64,000 bases of DNA, taken from assembly GCA_964454445.1 (NCBI GenBank), contig CAYVTD010000002.1:1-64000 (forward strand). Direction: 5' to 3'. A program made the translations under genes and the position numbers. The stretch is from CAYVTD01 sp964454445. GTDB lineage: Bacteria > Bacteroidota > Ignavibacteria > Kapaibacteriales > UBA2268. Under the pieces are notes generated by a model, which did no database searches, was not told where the DNA came from, and saw nothing but the letters and a program-made list of their open reading frames with translations. Of the stretch, positions 17,696 through 27,200 are shown one piece after another (position 1 is the first letter of the stretch; each line of letters begins with the position of its first letter).

Positions 17696-18307
17696 TTAAA
17701 CTTTTTTTATGGAATTAAAAATCAATTCTGGAATTATTTTTTTTCTTTCATTCATAAACTCTTTGAAATCGTCCAAATCCATATTGAAGATCCCCTGGAT
17801 CATTGGCTTTGCAATGAAAGGAAAAATGCACAGAGCCAATAAATTAAGCGCAAATTGGCGTGGATCGACATTGATAGTAATGCCACCTTTAGCCAAGTTA
17901 CCGAGTTGTTCTTGAAGAACATCGAAATTGACTGGATTAAAATCCAGGAAGGTCTTTACTAAAGCATCAGGGTTTCTTGAAAGCTCATATAAAACGAAGC
18001 CAGGTATATATGGTTTGTCAAGTAAATTAGAAATATAAATATCAACAAATTGAACGATTTTCTTTTCCAGGGCAATATCGGAATTCAATACTTTTTTAAC
18101 GTCTGGTATAAAACTATTAATGGCGTCGATGAACACAGCTTCGAAAAGTTTTTCCTTGTTTCTATAATAATAGTGAAGCATCGCCTTGTTAATACCTGCC
18201 TTGTCGGCAATTTCCTGCATCCTTGCCCCAGCAAATCCGCGATGATAGAAAACATCTTTTGCCGCATCAAGTATTTTCAGTTCAGAATCAGATTTTATAT
18301 GTTCCAT
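17696..18307 (-). CDS. TetR/AcrR-family transcriptional regulator
   Basis: A 203-residue regulator. The N-terminal helix-turn-helix is clear at about residues 25-50 (MQEIADKAGINKAMLHYYYRNKEKLF). The C-terminal ligand-binding domain is all-helical. It is first in the tetR-tolC-hlyD unit, which makes it the likely repressor of that efflux set. A perfect palindrome in its own promoter region (18337-18352) is the probable operator. The inducer is unknown. Confidence 0.92.
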   Translation of the reverse strand: MEHIKSDSELKILDAAKDVFYHRGFAGARMQEIADKAGINKAMLHYYYRNKEKLFEAVFIDAINSFIPDVKKVLNSDIALEKKIVQFVDIYISNLLDKPYIPGFVLYELSRNPDALVKTFLDFNPVNFDVLQEQLGNLAKGGITINVDPRQFALNLLALCIFPFIAKPMIQGIFNMDLDDFKEFMNERKKIIPELIFNSIKKV

Positions 18308-18336
18308 TTTCTTAAAAAAATAATTAACTAAATAAT

Positions 18337-18352
18337 TTAACCAAATGGTTAA
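18337..18352. promoter_or_regulatory. Probable TetR operator (perfect palindrome)
   Basis: TTAACCA-AA-TGGTTAA is a 7-bp perfect inverted repeat with a 2-base centre, 30 bases upstream of the tetR start. On the minus strand a TTTG lies immediately upstream with about 19 bases between it and an AT-rich -7-like region, so the palindrome would sit between the -33 and -7 elements of the tetR promoter. The divergent hydrolase gene starts 114 bases to the right and could share control. Function is inferred from position and symmetry. Confidence 0.6.
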
Positions 18353-18465
18353 TTACAAATATAAAACAAAAAAACATATAAGTCAAACTTTTTTTTTATA
18401 AAATCTTTTCTTAGTTTAAATTTTTGAGAATTAACATTTTAATAATAAAATAATCAGGAAAAGAA

Positions 18466-19380
18466 ATGCAAAACCTTGATGGGAATTATATACCTGCTGG
18501 AGAAAAAAATCTATACATGCGAATAATTGGCGAGGGCAATCCGCCAGTAATTATCGAACCCGGTATCGGCGGTTTAGCGATAGAATGGCTGCCAATAGTC
18601 GAAGAAATATCAAAAGATACAAGCGTTATTCTTTATGATCGTGCTGGTTACGCTGAAAGTCCAAAAGGAAAAATGCCTCGTACAACTAAACAAATTTGCT
18701 TTGAATTGTTCGATATGCTCTCAAATTCCGGTATATTTTCTCCTTTTATTTTCGTTGGAAATGGCTACGGAGGTCTTGTCGTTCAGAATTTTGCAAGAAT
18801 GTTTCCAAGGGAATGTGCCGGAATCATCTTGGCAGATTCAATGAGTGTAAAGAATGAAGAAATTGAAAACCTCGATGTGCCCACTTTTCAGGAAACAGCT
18901 TCTTTTGCTTCGAGAATAGGATGTATTCGCAAGCTTTTGGAAATGAAAAAAGAAGATTTCGAAACATTAACAACAAACATTTTACATAATTTGTATGAAC
19001 ATTTCCCAAAAATAATAGCGGAAATGCTTTTCGAATACCAAATAGACAAAAAACTATATGAAACAATAATCGACGAATTTGACAGCTTGGCAGAAAGTAT
19101 TGAAATAATCAATTCAATTCCTGATTTTCCGAATATTCCGTTAACGGTAATGTGTCGTGATTTCAAAGTAATGATTTACCTTAGTTCCCAGCTAGGCATA
19201 CCGGAAAACGAAACCCGTGCTGTCGAAGAGCTTTGGCTTGCACATAACAAATCATTAACCGAATTATCTACCTTATCTAATTTTCAATTTATTAGCAGCA
19301 GCAGTCAAATGATTCACCTTTCCAGACCTGATGCCATCATTCAGGAAATCAGAAATATGTTGAAAAGCATAAAAGTATAA
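18466..19380 (+). CDS. Alpha/beta-hydrolase-fold protein lacking catalytic Ser and His (pseudoenzyme)
   Basis: A 304-residue alpha/beta-hydrolase of the esterase/peptidase type. The oxyanion-hole region (PVIIEPGIGG, about residues 28-37) and the strand-loop-helix around the nucleophile are intact (FVGNGYGGLVVQNFARMFP). However, the nucleophile elbow reads G-N-G-Y-G, with Gly100 where Ser should be. Near the C-terminus, the usual catalytic-His position before I-H-L-x-R-P is Gln281 (SSSQMIHLSRP). The rest of the gene is open and well conserved in style, so this looks like a folded but inactive protein rather than a decayed one. It precedes mutL by 10 bases and may be cotranscribed. Confidence 0.85.
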   Translation: MQNLDGNYIPAGEKNLYMRIIGEGNPPVIIEPGIGGLAIEWLPIVEEISKDTSVILYDRAGYAESPKGKMPRTTKQICFELFDMLSNSGIFSPFIFVGNGYGGLVVQNFARMFPRECAGIILADSMSVKNEEIENLDVPTFQETASFASRIGCIRKLLEMKKEDFETLTTNILHNLYEHFPKIIAEMLFEYQIDKKLYETIIDEFDSLAESIEIINSIPDFPNIPLTVMCRDFKVMIYLSSQLGIPENETRAVEELWLAHNKSLTELSTLSNFQFISSSSQMIHLSRPDAIIQEIRNMLKSIKV

Positions 19381-19390
19381 TATCATTAGT

Positions 19391-21256
19391 TTGCAGAACA
19401 AAATCCATATATTGCCGGAGCTCATTGCCAATCAAATTGCCGCTGGCGAGGTTGTGCAGCGACCTGAGTCGGTTGTGAAAGAACTTGTAGAAAACTCGCT
19501 TGATGCCGGCGCAGATTCTATTGCCGTTATTGTCCGCGACGCAGGAAAGCAGTTAATCCATATCGTTGATAATGGTTGCGGAATGACTCTCGAAGATTTA
19601 AAACTGTCTTGCAGGCGACATTCGACAAGTAAAATATATACTCAAGAAGATTTGGAGGCAATACGCTCTTTTGGTTTTAGGGGTGAGGCATTAGCTTCGA
19701 TCTCTTCAGTATCTAAACTTGAGATTAGAACAAAACAAGCTGATGATAGTGGTACGGGTTGGAAACTGATTTCTGAGCCAATGCAAGAAATTAAAGTCGA
19801 ACAGATTGCTATGGACAAAGGGACACAGATTTTTGTTCGTAATTTGTTTTACAATGTCCCTGCTCGAAGGAAGTTTTTACGGGCTAATTTGACAGAATTT
19901 CGATATATTTCAAATACGATGTTGAAGTTTGCCCTTTCTGATCCAAATATTCATTTTACATTTTATGATGATGACAATCTAATTTTTGATTTGTTGCCCG
20001 ATAGTTTAATTGGTAGAATTGCAAAATTATTTAGTGAAGAGATAGCAAATTCAGTAATTCCGCTAAATTCAGAAGATATTGGCATAAAAATTAGCGGTTA
20101 CATTGGTGAACCATCGATTGCAAAAAAGACAAAAGCAAATCAGTTTCTTTATTTAAACAAACGCTCAATTTATAGTCGCTCTCTTAGCCACGCAGTTTTC
20201 ACTGCAATGGAGAATTTAATAGGGATCAATTTTCATCCTTTTTACATTATTTTCATCGAAATAGACCCTTCTCTTGTTGATGTCAATGTCCATCCTCAAA
20301 AACATGAGGTAAAATTTGAAGATGAAAAGCAGATTTATAATTTACTTCTGAGAAGTGTAAAAGAGTCGCTTGCTCAAAACTCCTTTATTCCTATTGTAGA
20401 TATCGTTAAAAATACCGATAATAGCATTTTTTCCGACAATTCAATGGGTGCCTGCGATACATTTATTGTTAATCGAAAAACAGGAGAAATAATTGAACCT
20501 GTCGAGATAGCAGATAAATACAAGGATAAGTTTTCTTCAGATATATTCAAAAATTCTCCAACTCGAATGATTTCTGGCATTGATAGTAAACCATTTAAAA
20601 AAGAAGACCTTTCTGCGTATGATGCTTTGTTTGGCATGAAAAATGAACCTGAACGACAGATTTTCAATACTGATGATATTAAGGAATCGTTGGAGGTATT
20701 GAACATTTTCGAGAAGTATTTATTGGTTACTAAAAAAAACGAACTAATTGTTATTAATATAAAAGCGGCACGACAAAAGATATTATACGAAGAGGTTTTG
20801 AAAATGATTACTAATTCAAAGATAATTTCACAGAAGCTCTTATTTCCAGTAAACCAGGCACTTTCTTTAATTGAAAAACAAAAGCTTACCGAATTTGAGA
20901 ATGAGTTTCGTGAATTTGCTTATGAGTTTTCTTTTATTGAAAATAACAGATTGGAAATTAGTGCTGTTCCTGCCATTTTGCCGCCAGGAACAGAGGCTCA
21001 GTCATTAATGGAGCTTTTAAATAATTACGATATTAATATAGATTTAAACACAAAAAAACGACAAACAGCCGAAATAATAGCCAAAGCTGCGGCGCAAGTT
21101 CCTATGCAGTCCTTTTCGAAAGAGGATATGCAAAATTTATATTATAAGCTTATGAAATGTCCTGCTGCGCAGTATTTATTTAATGGTAAAAAGACTTATA
21201 TACAGATTGAGGAAGCTCAATTTCGAGATTTTCTTATAAAAATGCTTGAGAATTAA
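19391..21256 (+). CDS. mutL: DNA mismatch repair protein MutL
   Basis: A 621-residue MutL. TTG 19391 is the start, since MQNKIHILPELIANQIAAGEV is the normal N-terminus (quoted here across the first 21 positions only in outline: IHILPE then NQIAAGEV). The GHKL ATPase motifs are intact: ELVENSLDAGA, DNGCGM, RHSTSKI and FGFRGEALASI. The C-terminal dimerisation domain is present, but the endonuclease motif DQHAxxExxxxE is replaced by NIKAARQKILYE (residues 456-467), and the later metal-site motifs (ACxxAIKA, CPHGRP) read AKAAAQ and YLFNGKK. This MutL is therefore predicted not to nick DNA itself. Confidence 0.95.
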   Translation: MQNKIHILPELIANQIAAGEVVQRPESVVKELVENSLDAGADSIAVIVRDAGKQLIHIVDNGCGMTLEDLKLSCRRHSTSKIYTQEDLEAIRSFGFRGEALASISSVSKLEIRTKQADDSGTGWKLISEPMQEIKVEQIAMDKGTQIFVRNLFYNVPARRKFLRANLTEFRYISNTMLKFALSDPNIHFTFYDDDNLIFDLLPDSLIGRIAKLFSEEIANSVIPLNSEDIGIKISGYIGEPSIAKKTKANQFLYLNKRSIYSRSLSHAVFTAMENLIGINFHPFYIIFIEIDPSLVDVNVHPQKHEVKFEDEKQIYNLLLRSVKESLAQNSFIPIVDIVKNTDNSIFSDNSMGACDTFIVNRKTGEIIEPVEIADKYKDKFSSDIFKNSPTRMISGIDSKPFKKEDLSAYDALFGMKNEPERQIFNTDDIKESLEVLNIFEKYLLVTKKNELIVINIKAARQKILYEEVLKMITNSKIISQKLLFPVNQALSLIEKQKLTEFENEFREFAYEFSFIENNRLEISAVPAILPPGTEAQSLMELLNNYDINIDLNTKKRQTAEIIAKAAAQVPMQSFSKEDMQNLYYKLMKCPAAQYLFNGKKTYIQIEEAQFRDFLIKMLEN

Positions 21257-21419
21257 TAAATTATTTTGATTTTAAATCTTTTTTTCTTAACTTAACTCTT
21301 ATGGTATATTAATTGATAAAAAGATTGGTATTTAACACTATTTATTAAAAAGAAAAAGAAGAAAATCAAAAATTGAATGAATGTTGAAAAGTATTAATTA
21401 CATAAAATCTTAATTGCTT

Positions 21420-21986
21420 ATGAAAAGAATAATCTTTACTTTCGCAATAGTTTTTCTGTTGTTAGCATCAGAAAAAGCAAGCTCTCAGTATTATTTTGGA
21501 GTCGGACCTGTGTTTAAAAATCCAATATCAGATTTTTCTGATCTTAATAAACCAGTTTTTGGAGTAAATTTCCAATTTGAATCGCGACAATGGTGTCTTT
21601 TATGGTTTGGATTGCGCGTTGATTATTTTTCACTCCAGAAAGCTGATGATTTGGCTGTTGGTGCTGATTATTATCAATCTGAATTCACAATTTCGCCTGG
21701 AGTAAGATATAATTTTTTAGGCAAGGACTGCTATAAATACAACATCGTGCCTTATGCCCAAGCAATGCTTAGAATTAGCTCAATAACAGGAACAGATGAA
21801 CTCGATCCAATGGGTCTCGGGGTGGCGGCAGGCATCGGTGTAGCTTTTAGCTTCTCTTTTATGAATGTGTGTTCAATGGTGGATTTAAATGCTCTTTACA
21901 ATTCGCCTAATGCTATACTTGTCGATAAGAAAAGAGATGTAATTCAATCGATAGATGTGGCTCTTACTCTGAGCGTTAGACTATAG
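21420..21986 (+). CDS. Small outer-membrane beta-barrel protein
   Basis: A 188-residue protein. ATG 21420 gives a signal peptide ending KASSQ; an in-frame TTG lies 6 bases earlier. The mature part is an eight-strand-like barrel with alternating aromatic strands (YYFGVGPVFKNP, WFGLRVDYFSL, FTISPGVRYNFLG) and ends in a hydrophobic strand ALTLSVRL. It starts a run of four plus-strand envelope genes separated by less than 30 bases, so it is probably in one operon with the lipoproteins downstream. No specific function can be read. Confidence 0.75.
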   Translation: MKRIIFTFAIVFLLLASEKASSQYYFGVGPVFKNPISDFSDLNKPVFGVNFQFESRQWCLLWFGLRVDYFSLQKADDLAVGADYYQSEFTISPGVRYNFLGKDCYKYNIVPYAQAMLRISSITGTDELDPMGLGVAAGIGVAFSFSFMNVCSMVDLNALYNSPNAILVDKKRDVIQSIDVALTLSVRL

Positions 21987-22009
21987 TATGCTTATTTTTA
22001 AGGAATTAA

Positions 22010-23161
22010 ATGAGAAATTACATTTATTTCATAGTATTGATAGTGCCTTTCATTATTTCTTGCTCCACAGTTCAAGAAACTGGCAAAAGCTACGATGCTG
22101 TTCGCCTCAAACAAGACATTGTTAAAAAAGGATTATATGACACTATTACCATTGACAACAAGTTAAGGTATCGTAATGCAAGTGCTTTGAAAGGAACAGC
22201 CCTCCGACTGGAAACGACTTTGTGGCGCTGCCGAAATACAACAAAGGCGTCAGAAACCGTATTAATTTTTAAAGATGCTTACTCTGGCTCGCACTTGGAA
22301 AGAATTCCTTTGGAATATGTTGATTTAGTTGGGATTAAGCCCGGTGTCGAGACAGGCATCAATTGGTTTGAGCATTATAACGACCCGCTAAATCCTCCTG
22401 TTTTGCGTGAGATCCCGAATGATACGATAATTATTGCAGATTGTGGAGAGGGAGAACGGAAACATAGAAGTAGTGAAAGCGATTGTGGCTGCGAGTCGAT
22501 TGATGTTGAATTAAAATGCCCTTGGGCTTGGTGTAGAGATAAATACTATAAATGGTATTATATTGAGATTAAAGGCGGATACGCAGCATATAACGATATG
22601 CAACCCGCTGGATTAGGCATCATCGGCAAGACAGCAATAATGGCGGACTTTACTACTGGATTCCGATTTGGCGGCAGAAAGCAATGGGGACTTGGTTTGA
22701 CACTGTCCTCGGGAATGCCGCTTTATAATTCATTAGAAACACTCGATAATTTGGTTTATGATGATGGTGGAACGCCATTAAGTTTTTATAAACCAAACGT
22801 TATGCTCCAATCTCGTTATACATTTGAAGAAACATATTGTGTAAGACCATTTGTTTACGGCATGTTAGGTGTTGCAGTCGATGATTTATCATTGCAATTA
22901 ATGAAATTTAAACTTAGTTGTGATGATTGCAAACGTCGATTAACAACTCAAGGATTATTGCCAAAAGTTGATTTTCCATTATCTTATGGAATAGGATTTG
23001 GAGTAGATGTGCCGATTGCCTGTTTGTTTGATTTTTCTTTCGATTTTGGGTTTCGTTCTATGGCAATAGGGGAAAAAAGTCCTTTGCCTGTTTTTGGTGT
23101 TAGTTTGCCTGTTTCAAAACGAACAAATATCTTTGTTTTTCGGTTTGGGATTACTATTTAA
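22010..23161 (+). CDS. Lipoprotein with C-terminal barrel-like domain
   Basis: A 383-residue protein with a lipobox at about residues 15-18 (IISC), so it is likely lipid-anchored. The N-terminal half includes a Cys-containing segment (CGCESIDVELKCPWAWC, about residues 158-174). From about residue 180 the sequence has the strand pattern of an outer-membrane barrel (YYIEIKGGYAAYNDM, GFRFGGRKQWGLGLTLSSG, VFGVSLPVSKRTNIFVFRFG). A lipidated protein with a barrel-like half is unusual. It lies 23 bases after the small barrel gene and 28 before the next lipoprotein. Confidence 0.7.
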   Translation: MRNYIYFIVLIVPFIISCSTVQETGKSYDAVRLKQDIVKKGLYDTITIDNKLRYRNASALKGTALRLETTLWRCRNTTKASETVLIFKDAYSGSHLERIPLEYVDLVGIKPGVETGINWFEHYNDPLNPPVLREIPNDTIIIADCGEGERKHRSSESDCGCESIDVELKCPWAWCRDKYYKWYYIEIKGGYAAYNDMQPAGLGIIGKTAIMADFTTGFRFGGRKQWGLGLTLSSGMPLYNSLETLDNLVYDDGGTPLSFYKPNVMLQSRYTFEETYCVRPFVYGMLGVAVDDLSLQLMKFKLSCDDCKRRLTTQGLLPKVDFPLSYGIGFGVDVPIACLFDFSFDFGFRSMAIGEKSPLPVFGVSLPVSKRTNIFVFRFGITI

Positions 23162-23189
23162 TTTTTTATTAATACTTTATGAGCTTAAT

Positions 23190-24233
23190 ATGATTAAGTT
23201 AATTAAAAAATATTTGATAGCATTTTTCTTATTATCATTTATTTATTCTTGTGATATAAAATGTCCATGCGACACTGAAAATATTTATCCATACACTTGT
23301 AGTCCAAGAGAGGCAAGTATTACCGAGTTCAATCCTCAATTTGAGTCCATACCGCAAATCTTGCCTGCAGGTAAAGATATTTTTGAAGCTACAAAAGTGC
23401 TTTATATTCCAACAGATACATATAGCATTCATTCTTTCGAATTCCCTTATGAAATGAGTAGCTCCGGTTTTTTGCCTAATAATGAACACTACAAAGCTGA
23501 TTTTGGTATTGCTCAAGGGATAATAAAATCAATAAAACTAAGTAATTATGGTATTAACTTGCCATATTCTTTCGCTGTTTTAAATGAAGTACCGCAAAAT
23601 GCTGATATTAAAGGAGATATATTAGTCGAAGATGTGGAAATAGATACCAGCGATGCAAGTAATTCTACTGCAACGATAATGGTTAGTGGCTATATGCAAA
23701 AAATTGCAAGTAAATATGATAGCGAAAGTTCAAAAGATTTTTGTGAATTTTTAGAATCAGTTTATTTTAGTAACGGTAAACTAGATAAAGAAAAGATTTC
23801 TGATCTAAGGAAAAACATACTTGACTCAAAATATGGTGTGGGCATCACTGGTTTCGCATTGCAGAATCATTACACAAACAAACCTTTGTATGTTATTAAT
23901 TCCATCGGTCAGATATTGATTGATTTTAGCTCTGGCAGCCCAATTATTAACAAATATGCTTTTGTTGGCAACAAAAAAGGATACAACGATTTGTTAGCCC
24001 AAGTAAATCAGATTTATAGCAAATACGATGAAGCAAGAAACAAACTGTTTTCAATGATGGCAAAAGAAAAAAAGGATTTTTTTGTTACTGTAAATATATC
24101 GATTGGAGATGTATTTTATTATCGGGCTAAAAATGGTCGAGATTTCATTTTTGCTGTCATTAACCTAAGCGAAAGACCAGACCCATATCAAAAAGTAAAA
24201 AAACGTATGTCAATTATTTTCAATAATATATAA
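23190..24233 (+). CDS. Hypothetical lipoprotein
   Basis: A 347-residue protein starting at ATG 23190, which gives a lipobox FIYSC at about residue 18. An earlier in-frame start would overlap the preceding gene and hide the signal peptide. The first mature segment is Cys-rich (CDIKCPCDTENIYPYTC). The rest is mixed alpha/beta with no domain I recognise. It is likely an envelope lipoprotein in the same operon as its neighbours. Confidence 0.7.
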   Translation: MIKLIKKYLIAFFLLSFIYSCDIKCPCDTENIYPYTCSPREASITEFNPQFESIPQILPAGKDIFEATKVLYIPTDTYSIHSFEFPYEMSSSGFLPNNEHYKADFGIAQGIIKSIKLSNYGINLPYSFAVLNEVPQNADIKGDILVEDVEIDTSDASNSTATIMVSGYMQKIASKYDSESSKDFCEFLESVYFSNGKLDKEKISDLRKNILDSKYGVGITGFALQNHYTNKPLYVINSIGQILIDFSSGSPIINKYAFVGNKKGYNDLLAQVNQIYSKYDEARNKLFSMMAKEKKDFFVTVNISIGDVFYYRAKNGRDFIFAVINLSERPDPYQKVKKRMSIIFNNI

Positions 24234-24251
24234 AATTTACTTAATATTAAT

Positions 24252-27200
24252 ATGAAGATAAAAATATTTCTTTTATTGCTACTCATATCTGTCTTTATTC
24301 TGTCTTGTAGTACGGGTAAAGATTGCGAATGGCCTCCAGCTTGTTGTAAAAAGATTAAAAAAGAATTACCGCCTGGCAATGCCGACAAATTTTTTTCTGG
24401 AAATGATACAATAAATTCTTATAAAGATGATATTGCACCTATTCAGCAACCTGAAAGTGGCTTTGATTTTACAAATATTTACATTAAGGAGTTAAAAGCG
24501 AAGTATAGCTCTGTCAGACCATCATCAGAATTTGTTAAAAAGCATTTAGTTCGAAAAATTGATGATTTCGATCTAAATAATGAAGCATTGGAAAATTTAA
24601 CAAAAGATATTGAATCAATTACCTTTATTGATGAGAAACATGGTTTTGCATCTTTTTCTCATCCACCAACAGCTTTTTTTGCACAGAAGGCACAGCTAAA
24701 CCTTGAAGGTATAAAAGGTGGAACAGATATTTTCGAATTTGAGATTTCTGATAATAATGACATAATTTTAAAGAACTTAGAGAATGTATCCGATATTAAC
24801 TCAGAGTTTTGGGATTCACATCCTTTTGCTTTTAGAACAAAATATGAAGATAAAACAGTTGATATACTGTTGTTTGCATCAGACCGGAGAAACCCTTACG
24901 TGAAAAAAGTGTATCTTGATGGAAAAATCGAATCAAAAGGAGAAAGCGATATCTATTATACTATGCGAGTTGATGGCAAATGGAGTGAGACGAAAATGCT
25001 CGACGTCAGCATGAGCGGTATTTCCGAAGAAACTCCATATATTTATTGCCTTTGTAAGAGCCCACTCTTGTTGTTTTCATCGAATCGCAATGATAAAACG
25101 CCAAATTTCATCGAAGATGATAAAACGGAGGATTTTGATATTGATTCTGTTAGATTGAAAATAGATTTAAGTGGCAGAAGTATCAATATGATAGGGGAGA
25201 TTGGCTCTTTGCAAAAAGGCAAGGAAGATTTTTTCTCTTTGGAAGAAACACTAAGCCAGGATTCAACTATTAACACTTATTCTGACGAACGCTTTCCTTA
25301 TGTCGCTTATCCTTATGATAACAAAGCAGGTACATATATTTACTTCTCATCAAATAGAAATGATACACCAACAATAGTTTTCGGCTCGAGTGATTCAGTA
25401 ATTCAAAATAAATCAGGTGATTATGGCTATGACATATATCGATTTCCTTTTAATGTTCCTTGTGTTGAACAAAGAGAAATAGCTATCGACAACTCGTTGC
25501 AACTCATAGTAGATGTTATCGACATCGATACGAGAATGCCTGTCGAAGGAGATGTATCAATAGAATTGCGTAATAAATTGAAAAATAAATTAGATAGCAC
25601 TATTTATAAAAACAATGCAACCTTTATTTTGTCAAAAAATGAACAGTATTCAGTCTCAGCTAAAGTTAATTATAAGTCAATCGATACAAGTTGTTACGGC
25701 ATAACGAAATACTATATTCCAGCCAAACAAGAGGAATTTCTCGAAAGCTTTCAAATATCAGTTCAGGATACTATTACAAAGCGCCTTCATATTGCAGAAA
25801 TAGGACAATATACTGAATTGGGCCAAAGTAGAACATACACCGATGAAAAATATTATTATAACTCATTTAAATACAATGCTATTGTCGAGGAAAACGAGCG
25901 TTTTTTAAAGCAAGAACCTGATATCGAAAATAGCGATTATGCTCTTACATTTTTAATAAGAAATCGTCTCTTTAAAGTATCTAATTATCTAAAAAATCGT
26001 TCTGTAAACAATTATTATGATTTGTCAAACGATTCTATTAACTTGTCGAATTTTAATAAAAATAATATTAATTCTGAAAAATCAATTAACAATGGCTTAT
26101 TTACTTATAATATTAATACTACTACTTTGCTTAGGGACACAATTTTTGTAAAAATGCATGCAGATACAACTCTTTGCATTGATTTAAGAGTTGATATGGT
26201 AAATAAGGAGAATTATAGAGAAAGGATTAACGGTAATAAATCATTTAGATTGTTTCAAGTTGTTGGCGACAATTTATATAAAGAGTTAACTGATTCGACA
26301 TTTCTCATCGAAAAACAAGAGGATTATGTTATATTTAGATTAAAATATGGTTTGAACTATTTAGTTATGGGTGGTAGCGATTATGTTCTTGACAATCCTT
26401 GCGTAAGGAATTCGCCACGTAAACAATTGGAATATTATTACATATATGAAAACAATGGAATTAACTCATTGGGTAAACGAGCACCAAAAGATAGCGTTTT
26501 GTCAGAGATTTCAAGAACTCAAAATTTTATTGCTACATCTAGATTTAAACCTGAAGTAACAATTTTTGATACAATATTTTTATACCCATCATATTTTGAA
26601 AAACCTCGTTGTAAATATGAGTTTACACAAATTCAAAGCGAATATCACAGACGTGTACCATATTTTCAAACTGCTTATTGGGAGGTAAATACTAGCGAAA
26701 ATCTCAGAAGAGACTTATTGCTTTTAAATAAATCTAATTCACTTTATAATAAACCATTTCCACCATCAGAGCTAAATCTGATTGAACCATCTGAAACTTG
26801 GTCTCCTTGGTGGTATGGAGCCAAATGGATAGAGCTTCACAAGGCAAACACTTATTGGGCAAATAAGGACCCAAAGGCAGGAAATCGACGAACATCTCGT
26901 ATTAACCAATATATTTCTTTTGCTAAATCTGTTGATTTTAATATTAAGCAAATGAAAGAAATCATTGGTAATGAATTGCTTAATGTATATGAAACAATCG
27001 CAAAAACAGATACTTGCACAGATTGTGGTGATAGAAAATTTATAATTGAAATAGAAGCTTGGAGCGATTACAGACCCGTTTATCGAGGCTGGTATTTAAG
27101 CAAAAATAAGAGTGAAGACACAATTAAATATGCTGAATGTCAAGACATTGAGAATTTCAATAGTGCTGAAACTAACAATAAAACATTTACGCCAGTAGTG

